From the NCBI GenBank assembly GCA_027596075.1, contig JADGJC010000168.1, forward strand, positions 1 to 64,000: 64,000 nt of DNA. Reading direction: 5' to 3'. A model generated the notes under the pieces. That model was not told the origin of the DNA and did no database searches. It saw only the letters and a list, made by a program, of their open reading frames with translations. Positions 44,132 through 55,861 of the stretch are shown here, piece by piece. Numbering within the stretch: position 1 is the stretch's first letter; each line of letters starts with the position of its first letter. The translations under genes were made by a program, and so were the position numbers. The stretch is from Rhizophlyctis rosea. Taxonomy: Eukaryota > Chytridiomycota > Chytridiomycetes > Rhizophlyctidales > Rhizophlyctidaceae.

Positions 44132-44230
44132 GGGGCCTTGGCGCAACGGTAGCGCGTCTGACTCCAGTTCTGGCTGACGTCAAACGGAGGAAACATCAGA
44201 AGGTTGCGTGTTCAAATCACGTAGGCCTCA
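44132..44230 (+). tRNA. tRNA-Trp (CCA) with 27-nt intron
   Basis: The acceptor stem ggggcct pairs with aggcctc, followed by a discriminator A. D-arm (ggcgcaacggtagcgc) and T-arm (gcgtgttcaaatcacgt) are standard. The anticodon is CCA at 44164-44166. A 27-nt intron (44168-44194) sits one base 3' of the anticodon, the canonical place for tRNA-splicing endonuclease. Without it the anticodon stem tctga/tcaga closes correctly. Confidence 0.95.
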
Positions 44231-44471
44231 TTGACAAGTGGCATTTAATATTTTTGCTTGCCTGCGAATTGTTTTTGCTACTCTGCTATGTCTGAGTGAG
44301 GGGATGATGGGTGTGGAACTGCACGGCGCGGTGGCCTTTTTGCTCCTCAATGAATATGCATCGAGCACTTTTTAATGTGTTTTTTACGGTGAAACTTCAT
44401 ACAAGTACAACATATACACAATATACAGTCATCGGTGGTAGCGAAGGTTGCCCAAAACCTGGTAGTCGGCA

Positions 44472-45855
44472 TTAAGGTCGCAACGGCATGCCAAGTTTCT
44501 CATATATGGCATCAATTGTTTGCATGTTTGCGATTGCGTCCTGCGCAATAATCACACAGGCACTGGTCAGTCAATCTGACTTGTCTGTAAACAATCGCAT
44601 GCATCTGTCCGGGTCATACCTCCACATCAGTCAAGCCCACGTCCCCAAAACCAGTGGTGCGTTTGGTCTCAACAGCTTCCAAGAAGGCCTTCATTTGATA
44701 CCAGTAGGTGGTTTGTTGTTCCTGGTGTGATGAAAATACGGTATTGTCAGTCCCTACCCAAGAGGTTTGGAGTGGGCGAACTTGGCAATTGCATTACCTC
44801 TCCATAGATCTTCTTAGACAACTTTGTCCCATCTCTCTTCGTCAAAGTAACATTATGCCACAAATATGGAGCTACAAAATTGCTAATCCACATCGTCCCC
44901 TCCTCTCCAACAATTTCAATACTCAACTCCATGTCAAATTTCCCACCTTTTAGCGAGGAAATGATCCGGGACTTGATGCCAGTTGGATATAGAAGAGTTG
45001 CCTCTGTTTTGGCGTCAATTCGCTCATCACCCTTCCATTTTGTGGCGGTTGCGGATTCAACAGTTGGGATGGATGCTGCCAGGGGATCAGGATTGGCAGA
45101 TGCTATGGCAGCGTGAAGCGCTACAAAACGGGAGGCGGAGATGGAGTAGCAGCAGTCCATTAGAGAGCCACCAGCTAGGTCATAGTTGAAACGGATGTCA
45201 GTGTCGGAGAAGATGATGCCGGGGATTTTCATAGTTGCATTCACCTATAGGGAAGATGACTGAGTTGGCATATTGCCAGTTTGGGCACGAGCTGCCTGCA
45301 CATCACTGCCAATGGCAACTGACCTCTTTGATCTTTCCAAGACTCCAACCACTACCTTCTTTCCCCAAAACAACACTTTTGATAAACTGTGCAACAGGAT
45401 GCGACTTCCAATGAAATGCTTCCACAAAGACCAATTCGGCCCCTTTATGACCATCATTATACTTCTTCAACGCATATTGTATACTCCTCGCCTGCTCCGC
45501 ATTCGACGCAACCGGTTTCTCACACAAGACATGTTTACCAGCCTCAATCGCCTTCACGGCCCATTTGTGATGCAGCCCATTAGGTAATGGAATGAACACA
45601 GCCTGGATGTCCGGGTCACCCAGCACATCCTCATAAGAGTCATGAACGACGGGAATGTTGTTTTTTAGCAAATACTGTTGCGCGGACTTTGTCTCGCGCG
45701 GCGACGGCGTATGCGCGGCCGTTGGGAAGGTTTGTGAGGGGGTTTGTGCAGGCTAGGGGTGCTATGTTGGCGGCGCCGAGGATGCCTATGTTGATGCAGG
45801 TTTCGGCTTTTGGGACGGGGGTGCCCATGAAGATCTTGTAGAGGTGCCATACCAT
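44472..45855 (-). CDS. Gfo/Idh/MocA oxidoreductase (dihydrodiol dehydrogenase-like), one frame break
   Basis: Exons give about 370 residues. The N-terminal Rossmann motif is I-G-I-L-G-A-A-N-I-A, and the family signature A-G-K-H-V-L-C-E-K-P-V-A holds the conserved Lys. F-V-E-A-F-H-W follows, in the Y/F-x-x-x-H-W-P position. The C-terminal half is the beta-sheet domain with the late helix block. The nearest type is trans-1,2-dihydrobenzene-1,2-diol dehydrogenase or an NADP-dependent sugar dehydrogenase. The frame changes by one base near 45,695, between A-V-A-A-R-D and S-A-Q-Q-Y-L-L-K, inside a run of A; no intron fits there. Introns follow K-I-K-E, I-Y-G-E and T-D-V-E. Either an assembly indel or a recent inactivating mutation explains the break. 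The final exon ends at 44472. Confidence 0.75.
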
Positions 45856-46444
45856 TTTGACACGTTTTCATGGAGTGAAACGTTTAGCGTTCGGTTCGAT
45901 GCAGCTCCAGGTGATGGTGTGGGAAAAACTACATGTATGTATGCGGATGGGGAGGACGGGCTGCCAGGGCCGGGTTGATTTTGAGCTATTCTCCCACACC
46001 GTGTTTTTGCCTGTCCAGCCCGCGAAACACATCCCGCAACCTGGGAAGCCCACCATAATCTAAACATCCGCATGTTACCTATGTATTCAGTGAACAATGG
46101 AAAATCCGCCAAAATCCATTGCCTTTAAATCACTTGAATTACTTAATGTGTCCACCAAATACCATCTCATATTCGGGTGAATTCACTGAATTCTTGTGTC
46201 TAGCAATTAGCGACACGCCAAAACCGCAATCAATCACATTTGCAGAGATTATTGCCCCGCATCAAAAGACAAGGACACAAGCATATATGTACAATGAAAC
46301 AGGACATCCCAAAACCGTCCTCTGATCATCATTTATACAACCCACATTTTCATTTCCCAGCGTGACAGGCATACGCTGCCATGCCGCCAATGTGCCAATA
46401 CATGCACAACCCAACTGCAAAAAACTCATCTATACATCCCGCAT
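45856..46444. other. 590-bp intergenic region
   Basis: Between the start of the oxidoreductase and the 3' end of the WOPR gene, both minus strand. Only shadow frames; no RNA gene seen. Confidence 0.4.
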
Positions 46445-48600
46445 TCAACCCAAATCCTCCCAAGGCAACCTCTCCCCCAACATACTACTCCCCCCAACAA
46501 CACCCACACTCTCCCCCATCCCCGAACTACCCCCAAAATACGCCCCTGCAGCACCCGAAAACCCCGTACCAAACTCCCCTCCACTAAAATCTCCTCCGGT
46601 TCCCGCGCCGAGATCCTGCGTTAACGAGTCTAGAACGGAGGACGAAATGAGTTGTTGGATCGGGCATGGTTCAGTTGTTGATTCGGGCTGAAATGTGAAT
46701 TGGAAGGGCTCGTGATGTTGCTGCTGCTGCTGCTGTTGTTGTTGCTGTTGCTGATGGTATAGATCTATAAGATCGAGGTGTTGTTGCATGGTGTGGGAGT
46801 GGGGTTCGACGTGTTGGTGTTGCATAAGGGAGTGCTGTTGTTGTTCCTGTTGTTGATGAGACTGCAAATGGCTATTAAAGTGCGTAGAGCCTGATCCGCC
46901 GGACGGGAACGCAGGTGTCGAGTTTGATGACGACAAAAGGTTCGAAAGTTCCAGGATTGGATCAGTCCCAGTTCCATCTGACATGCCATGCGACGAGTCC
47001 ACCGGATCGATTATCACGGATGGATAATTGTTGGGCATGGGAGGCGTCCAAATGTGTTCTGTTAGAGCGTCCGATTCCGACGGCGACGTAATCGGGGTGG
47101 GGAAGTTGAAGGATGGATCGACTAAATTGCTCTCAGGAAAGATGGCGTTCGATGGACCCAAACTGAAGGGAAAGTTCTGATCGGAGAACGTTTGGTCGTA
47201 CGGCAAACTGCCCGAGATGTCCATCTGATTCATCATCGCAATGGGTAGGATCGGGGGACTTAACGAATTGTCTGGCGAGCATGTGCGGTGCTGTTGCGGG
47301 ATGGGGCTAGAGAAAGGTTGGAATAGTGTGTGCGGCGGAGAGAGTGGAGATCCGATGCCATCGGACATATCGTACGGCGAGCGCGGTGGTCCTGGTGGAA
47401 TGTCCATTGGTGACTTTGGCCCCAGCATCGGATATCTGGACGACAAGTCACCATCAGTATACTCGGGTGGCGATAAAGAGGAAAGGAGTGGCGAGATGGG
47501 CGTGATGGGACGATGGGAGTCGTAGCCTCTCGGGTGGGCGGGTGGTGAGCGAATGAAGCCGTCACGTCCGGTACGGCGACGCTTTGCGTCAATGGGTATG
47601 GCACCGGGTGTGTACGAAACACCATTGTTGAAGTTGGGGTTTGCAGTTGTATGACGATTGAAGGATGGAGGTTCCGGCCGCTTGTATGGTTGCGACCGAG
47701 GAGGACGATGTGGGTTGCGCATAGGGATGGAGGATTCGCCCATGGAATGTGAAACTGCTCCAGTGAGAGTAGATCGCGAAACCGGATGCTTTGAATCAGC
47801 GACCGGGCTTTGTTGATCAGCTGGCACTGGAATAGGGATTGGCGCGTTATGAGAGCCGACGGCTTTTGATCCGGATGATGTAGTGTTGACCGGCCTTGGC
47901 GAGTTCCGTGCCACTGTGGAATGGTTCTTGTTGCGGGTTGGTTTGAGATTATGTACACGAAAGTTGGCGGGATCCAGCAAGTCCGGCGATATTTGTATTT
48001 GACCAAATTCCGATGACGGGGTACCGAGCAGTCCGTTGAGGACGTCTTCCTTACGATAGTATGAAATCTGTAATTTGACAATGAGGACTCGTTTCATCAT
48101 GATTGCCAGAGCTTATTGCTTACCAAGTGAGTCAAACTTCCTTTCAAAGTGATGGAGAAGGTCTTCTTGACTAATCCATCATCTTTCAATACGAACCCAG
48201 CCTTGGCGACGCCCAAGGTTGGAAGGCATAAACTTTCCGAAAGTTGTGCATCCCCCTCAAATCCTTCCCTCTTGATTTTCATCAAGTTGTCCGACTGTTC
48301 GTCCGTCATCCCACCCGGAAACTCCGTTCCATCTCCGACTGCACGTTTGTCAACTTCACGGTAAACGAGGAAATTGCCCAAAACCCGGCTGGGACTCCAC
48401 CCCTTCCCGTCAGTCCATCTTCGCACACCCGAATCCTTTTCATTGAAAATGAAAATGGAGCCGGACCGAATATCGCGCCTGTCCTTCTCGCCCAGCCTCC
48501 GCTTCACTTGCTTCAAAACATTGCGGCGACAGCACTCAAAAAGTATTAGAGCGTCGCGAGTAGTCTCAATGTACCCGAAATACGTTTCGGCCCCATTCAT
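46445..48600 (-). CDS. Gti1/Pac2 (WOPR) family transcription factor
   Basis: Two exons (48600-48124, 48067-46445) give 699 residues. The WOPR DNA-binding domain fills about residues 1-170 in its two parts. The first has T-Y-F-G-Y-I-E-T-T-R-D-A and R-R-W-T-D-G-K-G-W-S-P-S-R. The second, split by the intron, has L-T-H-L | I-S-Y-Y-R-K-E-D-V. The remaining 530 residues are Pro/Ser-rich and disordered, with one basic patch (D-A-K-R-R-R-T-G-R) and a polyglutamine tract near the C-terminus (about 46717-46753). The family includes Wor1, Ryp1, Mit1 and Pac2, nuclear regulators of morphological switching. The long activation-like tail is typical. The polyQ is coded by mixed CAG/CAA. Confidence 0.93.
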
Positions 48601-50841
48601 GGACGCTGCGGTAGGTGATTGATGCGTGGAAAGACTCGCTGAGGGTGTCGGCGGTCTGTGTGTTGTTGCTGAAGTGAACGTTGTGATTTGATTATGCAGA
48701 ACGGGTATAGGGTGCTGTGTTGCAAGCTAATCCATTCCATATCCAAACAGTGTTAGAACAAGATCCATGTATCCGAATAGGGGTCTGTTTACCTACCATA
48801 AAAAGACAAAATTGGAAGAAGAGAGCGCGTTACTTGAAAAGATACGAAAATCCCAACTTTCTCAACCACCAATTGGATCAATATGTCAATTCTATGTCAG
48901 GTCGTAGGGTGAAGCAGTATCCAGGGACCAGCCAACAAAACTACGATGAAGGATACTACGCGTTCAAGGACTATGTAATGATAAGTAGAACACTGCCTGT
49001 CTTTTGAAGCAGGTTGGAAAGAGATGCAGGGAAGAGATGGAAGTGAGGAAGAATGGTGTTTGCTGCACCTGAAAAGGTTGTAAGGAAGGGACAATACGGT
49101 CCATGGGTGCATCCCATCCCAGTCAGCCAGTCAGCCATACACCACCGGATGTTTCGATCTTTGAGCACTCCGGTGTGCGCGCAGTAAACATGGGTAATTG
49201 GGGGGGCTGGATTCGTGTCGAGGCTGGCCGGAGGCAAATGGGCTGTGAACACTCTGATCGGAGGGAGCGTGAAATGTGATGGCGTCCATGTAGGCATGTG
49301 CCCACACTGCGCTCACTGTGCCCCCATCTCAATCCAAGACATCCAAACTGACACTCATACCCTCAAATTTCAATTCCTGCCCAACAGTGCATGAGCTGCA
49401 TTATGGCAAGACACAGTAGTAACACAAGTGAAACCATCCCCGAAAATCTCTTGGCCAAGACTTGTTGCCAAGTCCATGGGTCATTCAACCAATCGGTCCA
49501 AAGGATGCGTCACCATTGAAGAATGTGGCTTGGTCAATGTGATACGCACACTTCTCCGTCTGGATCCCTGTCGCACAAATGGAGCTTGGTGTCACCAGCG
49601 CCCAAATTGGTTGCGGCTGTGGGTGGCGCTCCAAACCTTGAAAGCTAAAAAGGTTCGGATTGGGGAAAAGAGAACGCCCGGACCGTGTGGCCGTTTGATT
49701 TTGGATTTGTGGATTCATCGCCCACACAGCCGAAAAGATGCGCCTCTCCCTTCCGCCTGATCCTTTTTTTTGCATTTATCGCTTTTTGTTCTTTTTTCAG
49801 CCTCAGCTGTGGAGTTTTCTGATTGGGGATTGTCGAAGAGTTTCAAGTCTGTCCGTTATTGTACGAATATTGGCAACACTTTGTGGCGGCGCTATGAAGG
49901 ACCAATCAATTGTCAGAATTGGCGGGTGCATGATCATCAGCCATTTGACGTGGTGCAGCTATATCCAAGCGGTCGGAACGAGAAATCTCTCCGCCTTTGA
50001 GTGGCCACCTTGAGTGGCACCGGCGCAAGGCCCACTTCTCCCCCCATCCGGGCAATGATCATGAAAGGCCACGACCATCGCCAAATTCCACCAACCTTAA
50101 AGTTTAAAACGTTCAATAGTTCTCTAAGAAGAGACTATGGTTGCTCGAAAGCATATGAAACTTGATAAGCGAATGATTCGACATTGGATTGCAGCATCGT
50201 CCAATCAAGAGTCCTACGCAAATTGGTGCACTATCCCATCCATTCAGCAGCCTGGTTCATTCTCGATGTGACCCAGGACATGTCGTCATCCATAGCACCC
50301 CATCATCGATGCACGGCGAATAGATAGGCTCACCCCAGCCGTACGCACTCCGGGAAAACCCGGACCCGTATGATGCTGGAATTGCGGATCATGTGACCAT
50401 TATTCAGCGCAAGCCTCCGGGCCGCCAGTTGTGGAATGGCGGTCTTGATCAGACCCCCTCTCACATCAACTGCCAATCAGTGGAACGCAGCCAACCGCAG
50501 ATTGCAATTGCGATTATCATGTGTCTCATGAGTGCGATCAGCAACACATCTACGGCCATACACACCAGAAAGCACCGGATCCCGTCTGATCTCCGAAGTT
50601 AAGCTGATGATACGCCATGGCTGCCTCAGGAATCGGGCAGACTAGCATTCAGATTCGTATTCACCTTTTGATATTTTGGGCCCCGCGAGAGGATTCAATC
50701 TTTCCCGTATCAGCAAACATCTAATGAAATGTAATCTAGCCGACACCAATCGCTCCAACAAAAGCTACCCATTAATCACACCGAACAACTATCCAACCCT
50801 ACCTATCTATCTACCTACCCTAAACCCCCCCTTCCAACCCC
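48601..50841. other. 2.2-kb intergenic region with a 5S rRNA fragment
   Basis: The largest gene-free stretch outside the virus-like segment. The first part probably serves as the WOPR gene's long upstream region, as is common for morphogenetic regulators. Short frames (for example 49428-49760) have no support. A partial 5S copy lies at 50546-50604. Confidence 0.45.
50546..50604 (+). pseudogene. truncated 5S rRNA copy (5' half only)
   Basis: The sequence begins acatctacggccatac and continues through aagcaccggatcccg and ctccgaagttaagc, which is the 5' half of a fungal 5S rRNA (about nucleotides 1-53). The 3' half, including the part with the C-box, is missing; unrelated sequence follows. It is either a truncated dispersed 5S gene or a 5S-derived retroposed fragment. 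Without the C-box it is unlikely to be transcribed by RNA polymerase III. Confidence 0.8.
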
Positions 50842-53800
50842 TCACTTCTTCCCCCCAACAACCTCCGTCAACTTCTTCTTGGCCGCAACAAGGTCCGCCA
50901 ACGCCCCCGCAACATCCCCCTTCTCCGCCTTCAACTTCCTAACAAGATCCCCACTTTCCTTAATCTGCTTCTCCAACGCCAAAATCTCCGGCGTCTTCTC
51001 AACCCCGGCGGGCGCCTCACTCAACAACACCTCCGCCGACGCCTTAGCTCCCTTCTTACCCCCCTTCCCTCCCTTCCCCTTTGCCGCCTCCGCCGCACCC
51101 GCCACCGCCTTCCCACCTCCCCCATACTTGGCCCTCAACTCATCCACCCTCTTCGCCTCGATATTGGTGAAAAGATACTCCGCACTCCCAACTTGATGTC
51201 CAGGCAAGATGTCCCTCCCACTCCAGGTCTCCTCGATCCTCCTCGTCGGCAAGTTCAACTGCCGCAATATCGATGCGCTCGACAAAGGCATGTACGGGTA
51301 GACCAACGCCGACAGGAGGTAACACAGATTCGCCGCACTGGCAATGACCCGGTCACACCTCTCCCTTTGTCCCGCAAACAACTTGTTATCGATCCGGTTC
51401 TCCTGCAGGTAAAGGTTGCCCCGCGCACTGATGTCCATCACCAGCTTCAACCCGGCCCGCAACTGCACCTCCTCCAACGCCTTAACATACTGCGCCAAAA
51501 GCGCATTCACGTCCTCAACAAACTTCCGCTCCGGCTCCGACTCAACATCGTACTCCGGGATGACGCCGTCGTATTTAGCGTTGAGGAACTTCACCACCCG
51601 GTTGACAAAGTTGCCAAAGTTGGCGAGCAGCTCGTTGTTGTTTGCGGCCGCGAAGGCATCCCATGTGAAGTTTGAGTCGCTGCTTTCTGGACGGTTGCTG
51701 AGGAGGTAGTAGCGGTAGACGTCGGCGGAGATGCCGGATTCGGAGGCATTGATGCCGAAGACGCCGACGTTGCGGGATTTGGAGAACTTGGCGCCTTCGT
51801 ATTGGAGGTATTCTGTTCGTGATGTTGTTAGTGGATGAAAACAACACGGAAATCAATGTGACCAAACCAAACCTGTTGTGCTCAGGTGATGCAACAAAGT
51901 CCACGGATCGCTAGTGCCAATGAGTGATGAAGGGAATAGTACGGTGTGGAAAGGCACATTGTCCTTCCCCATGAATTGGTAAAGCTGAATGTCCTTGGGA
52001 TTCTTCCACCACTTCTCCCAATCCTTCGTGTAATTTGCCGTGATTGAGGGATATCTACACATGACGGATAAGCTCCATAGTCAGGCCTATAACAAATGAA
52101 ATGACATACCCAATGGGTGCATCGAACCAGACATAGAAGACCTTGTTGTCAAAGCCTTCCTTCGGAACAGGTACTCCCCACTTCAAATCCCGGGTAATGC
52201 AGCGAGGCTTCAATCCTTCCTTCAACCACGCTTTGGTGATCGTGATAGTGTTCGCGCTCCATGCACCTGCAGATCGCATTTAGAATCGCCAAACTGAAAG
52301 ACCCAATCAAACGAACAGTACCTTCAACACTACTCTTATCAATCCACTTCTCCAGTACCGGCTGCGCCTCCGTAAGGTTCAAGAACAAGTGCTTTGAGTC
52401 ACGAAGAACAGGTACACCCCCAGCAGTTCCACAAACTTTGCAGCGCGGGTTGATAAGCTCCTCGGGGTTCAAAAGCTTCCCACACTTGTCACACTGATCT
52501 CCTCGCGCGTCGTCATATCCACAAAGAGGGCATGTTCCTTCTACAAAACGGTCTGCAAGGAAGCTGTACGGGGCGTAAACCTTTTTTGTTCTGCCATAAG
52601 TGCATTCGCTCTCAATTACTTACGCCTTGTGGTTCTCGCAATACAGCTGTGTAATGGTGTCCTCAAAAGTGTGGCCGTTCTTCTCAAGCTTCAAGAAAAT
52701 ATCCTGCGTAACTCTTAGATCCCCATTAATTTCCCATACACATAGTTCATGACGCCAAACGAAACATACTGTGTCTGCTCCTTCGTTGTTGTCCGCCCAA
52801 AGAAATCAAAATCGCATTGGAACCAATCATACGACTGGCGGTGCAGTGCGTGGTATTTATCGCACAATTCCTGGCACGATATTCCCTCCTCCAAAGCCTT
52901 TGTTTCTGTCGCAGTCCCGTGTTCATCGGTACCGCAGATGTATAGAGTGTTGTATCCACGCAATCGGCAGAAGCTGGTGCCAATTGTTAGTTCTCGTGTC
53001 TAAGTAGAAAGGCAGGATTCTTCACATACCGAGCGTAAACATCCGCGCTGAGAACGCATCCGATGATGTTACCCAAATGGGGCACATTGTTTACGTATGG
53101 CAAGGCACTGGTGATGAGGATGTTTCGTTGTCCCTCCTTTGGCAAACTAGGATGGGATTAGCGTCAAGAACTGTGTCGGTGTCCGCTGTAGAAAAAATGA
53201 CCCACATCTTCTGCTTATGATGAGTGAGCTCTATTGTAACCTTGCCGTCCACTTTCGGTGGGGGCAAATCTACTAATGACGCGCCTTGACTGGTTTGCTT
53301 TGATGCTCCCGTCTGCCCGTCAGAGATTAGACGATTCGTCCAAGGATATGACACCGATTCATCACTCACATGTCTCTCCCATGCCTTCACACCCTTCCCA
53401 AATCCCTTGTCCCCTTGTAGCTTACTGAACCACGCGGCTAGGGATGGAAGTTTTGCTTTTGCTTTTGTGAGCGATCCGGCTAATGGGTACAGGGAAGCGA
53501 ACAAGATGACGCTGGCAGCATCTGATGTCTGGCAGAGCAAAGCAGATGAGTCCAACCGATCTGTACACAGGAGCATCAAGGATGATATCAAACATACTTG
53601 GGCACCCGTCTTGAGCAATGCTTCAAAACTTTCCAATTTTGCTTCAACGTCGGCTGTCAAAGCGCCCGATGCAGCTTTGATTGAGGGAGTCAACACAGAC
53701 GCGTCCCACTCCGACAAATAGCTAGTCTGTGCATGCGCCAGATCCCCGCTTTCCGTTGTCTTTTGTGAAAATATGTACCTATGAATAAATTGAATATTAT

Positions 53801-54143
53801 GCGAAAAACGCGAAGTGAACACGCGATCTATACCTGACTCCAGTATTTGGCTCGAACAAGACGGTATCAGCGCCAGTCAAGGCAAGGAGTGCTCCGCTGA
53901 GGAAGCGGGCTAGATAATGATGAGTATCAAGGGAAGTCTTCTTTGAAAAGCATCTGCGCCTGCCATACCGTTGCTATCGACCGTCGCGGGTGCGTCTTTG
54001 GACACGCCATATGGTGCGCTTGTCAGCTCTAGGGCCAGGAATAGCTTCAGCGCGTCCGTTGCTTGTTCTCTGTCGGGAAGCAAAATGACATTGGCTATAG
54101 GGTTGCTGTTGGGTGCTTGGGATGTTTTTGCTTTCTTGGACAT
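50842..54143 (-). CDS. cytosolic methionyl-tRNA synthetase with GST-like and WHEP segments
   Basis: A gene with many introns giving roughly 850-900 residues. The start is M-S-K-K-A-K-T. A GST-like N-terminal region follows, with a stretch reading [10 protein letters not shown]. The catalytic domain has P-H-L-G-N (HIGH motif variant) and G-T-D-E-H-G-T-A, then a zinc knuckle with C-P-L-C, C-D-K-C and C-K-V-C. K-F-S-K-S serves as KMSKS. The anticodon-binding domain runs to about 51,150. After a Lys/Gly/Ala linker the C-terminus (last ~45 residues) is a WHEP-type helix pair with L-E-K-Q-I-K and V-R-K-L-K-A-E-K. The enzyme charges tRNA-Met in the cytosol. A C-terminal WHEP is known from animal MetRS and absent in baker's yeast, which relies on Arc1 instead. 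All key motifs are intact. Confidence 0.92.
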
Positions 54144-54413
54144 TGTTGACCCAGCGCTATCAAGATTATGTGGCAGATGTGAATAAACAAACGACAGAGG
54201 TGGAGGAAGGTCTTCAATAATACTAGTCTCGCCATCGGCCCATCGGCCCATCGCGCATCGCGGCCCGAATGTGGTGAGGATGTGGCGCGTGCTGAGCCAC
54301 CTGAGCCACACTCATCACGTTGCATGACTCATGGCATGGGTGGTCTCTTGTTCCCAGTCAATTGGGTGCCTTGGGTGCCTTCCCACTTCTTGCGTCATCT
54401 GAACAATCCCGAA

Positions 54414-55016
54414 ATGACCATTCACGGCATTCCGCTACAAACAAACCAACCCCGAACCACAGCGGCCGCTTCACCCTCAACACCACACCTCGGCGGTCCA
54501 CCAAACACGCCCGTCGGTTCAATGCCCTCTTTCGAAACACCCACCAGCAGCCACTCTTCACGTCCATCGCGTCCGAGCTCACAGTATGACGACTCCCTCC
54601 CACCCTTCGCGCAAAGCCTCCTGCCAGAACAGAAAGAAGACGTTTCCCTTGCGCGCTATGCCGACCTCACTGGCTTTAACACCTTAGTTCTCACGCCGTT
54701 CTTCCAAGGGCTTTTCTACGGTCTCGGAGAAGGAACCGCGAAAATTGTCCTCGGAAACTATTTTGGGGTCGATCCTTACGTATCATTAGGCGGCAATGCA
54801 GATAAGAAGCCGAAAGTGGCTTTGGCGAGCTATGATGGAAATGCTGTTGCCATGGGGGAGGTGGGATATAGACTAACGCGGCAAGATACAGATGGTGGCC
54901 AGGAAGATCGGGAGAGGATAAAACCGATCGGCATGAAAGTGAGCGCAAGTGCTGGTTTGCGGGATCTGCTGGGAAATCAATGGAGCATTCCTGGAGTAGT
55001 TGGAAGTCATATGTAG
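54414..55016 (+). CDS. Mim1-like single-span mitochondrial outer-membrane protein (tentative)
   Basis: An intronless ORF of 200 residues from the ATG at 54414. In-frame ATGs at 54324 and 54336 would add a repetitive, unlikely N-terminus. Residues 1-75 are Pro/Ser/Thr-rich and disordered. Residues about 86-116 form one membrane helix with overlapping G-x-x-x-G spacing (G-L-F-Y-G-L-G-E-G) and a conserved-looking F-N-T-L-V-L-T-P-F-F start. This resembles the helix of Mim1, the yeast protein that inserts helical proteins into the mitochondrial outer membrane. The remainder is polar. The similarity is limited to the helix, so the assignment is tentative. It is divergent from methionyl-tRNA synthetase over about 270 bp. 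Confidence 0.5.
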   Translation: MTIHGIPLQTNQPRTTAAASPSTPHLGGPPNTPVGSMPSFETPTSSHSSRPSRPSSQYDDSLPPFAQSLLPEQKEDVSLARYADLTGFNTLVLTPFFQGLFYGLGEGTAKIVLGNYFGVDPYVSLGGNADKKPKVALASYDGNAVAMGEVGYRLTRQDTDGGQEDRERIKPIGMKVSASAGLRDLLGNQWSIPGVVGSHM

Positions 55017-55861
55017 ATATTTGGGATAGTCTACTTGGAACATAATCTGGAGCCTCATTCGAAGCCACGAAGGTCGAAATGTAAACAAAGAGCTGGTGGG
55101 TATTGGTGTGACTGATTCATCAATTCCATCCGAAAGAGCGAAGAGTAGCATTCGGATGAATCAGGTATCAAGCAACCGAATCTCGGATATGTTCGGATGC
55201 GCACTGATGCGCTGATGAGCTTTATCAACGAGAAGAAGAAAAGGGTTGAAACCCCCCAGGATCAACAATCATGAATGCATCCTTGGCAAATATCCCTTCA
55301 AGCATGCGTCCACGCTTCTTTCTCGCTGGAGAGAGAGTTGGTTGGATGTTGCTGTTTGTCATCCCCTTCCTTCGATTTTCTTGCCATTTTGTCAACGCGT
55401 CAACTGCACCACGGCCAACCTGATATGCGTCAATTGCTACCGGAAGGAGAATTATACAAACAAATAAGTATGAAACCTTGGTCCACCCTCCAACGAGTTC
55501 GGTTATGAACAGATTTGCTGGTTTTCAGCGTCATTTGTTTTGTGGTGTGTTGATGAAGCCCGTGGGTCTCGATGTTTCAACGGCCTGAAGTTGAACCCTG
55601 GCGTCGAGTTGGGTGTGACAGGCTTCACAGAGGTTTCCAAATTCGGTCAAATGGGACCGCTTCCAAAGATCCCACAAACACCGTTTTGCCCAAAGTTTGG
55701 ATGCCATCAGCTGACCGCCTTCGCCGCTGACCATTTTCCTTCCTGTGCATCTCCGTCGCTGGGAATTAAGACAAACTAGATTGTGGAAGTTTGAGATATG
55801 CGAACAGCAAGAGAACGGTATTCATAGTGTTCACGACCAGTCCAAGTTTGTACGTTTTAAG
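55017..55861. other. 845-bp intergenic region
   Basis: Lies between the Mim1-like gene and the UbiB kinase gene, both plus strand. Contains short frames only and no recognised element. Confidence 0.4.

Noticed and set aside
46717..46753. Trinucleotide repeat as a microsatellite or CRISPR-like array
   Set aside because: It is an in-frame mixed CAG/CAA polyglutamine tract of the WOPR protein. No spacer-repeat structure exists anywhere in the window.
54282..54413. Longer N-terminus for the Mim1-like protein
   Set aside because: The added residues come from a locally repetitive sequence (ttgggtgcc tw. repeats) and add no targeting feature; the ATG at 54414 is a simpler start.
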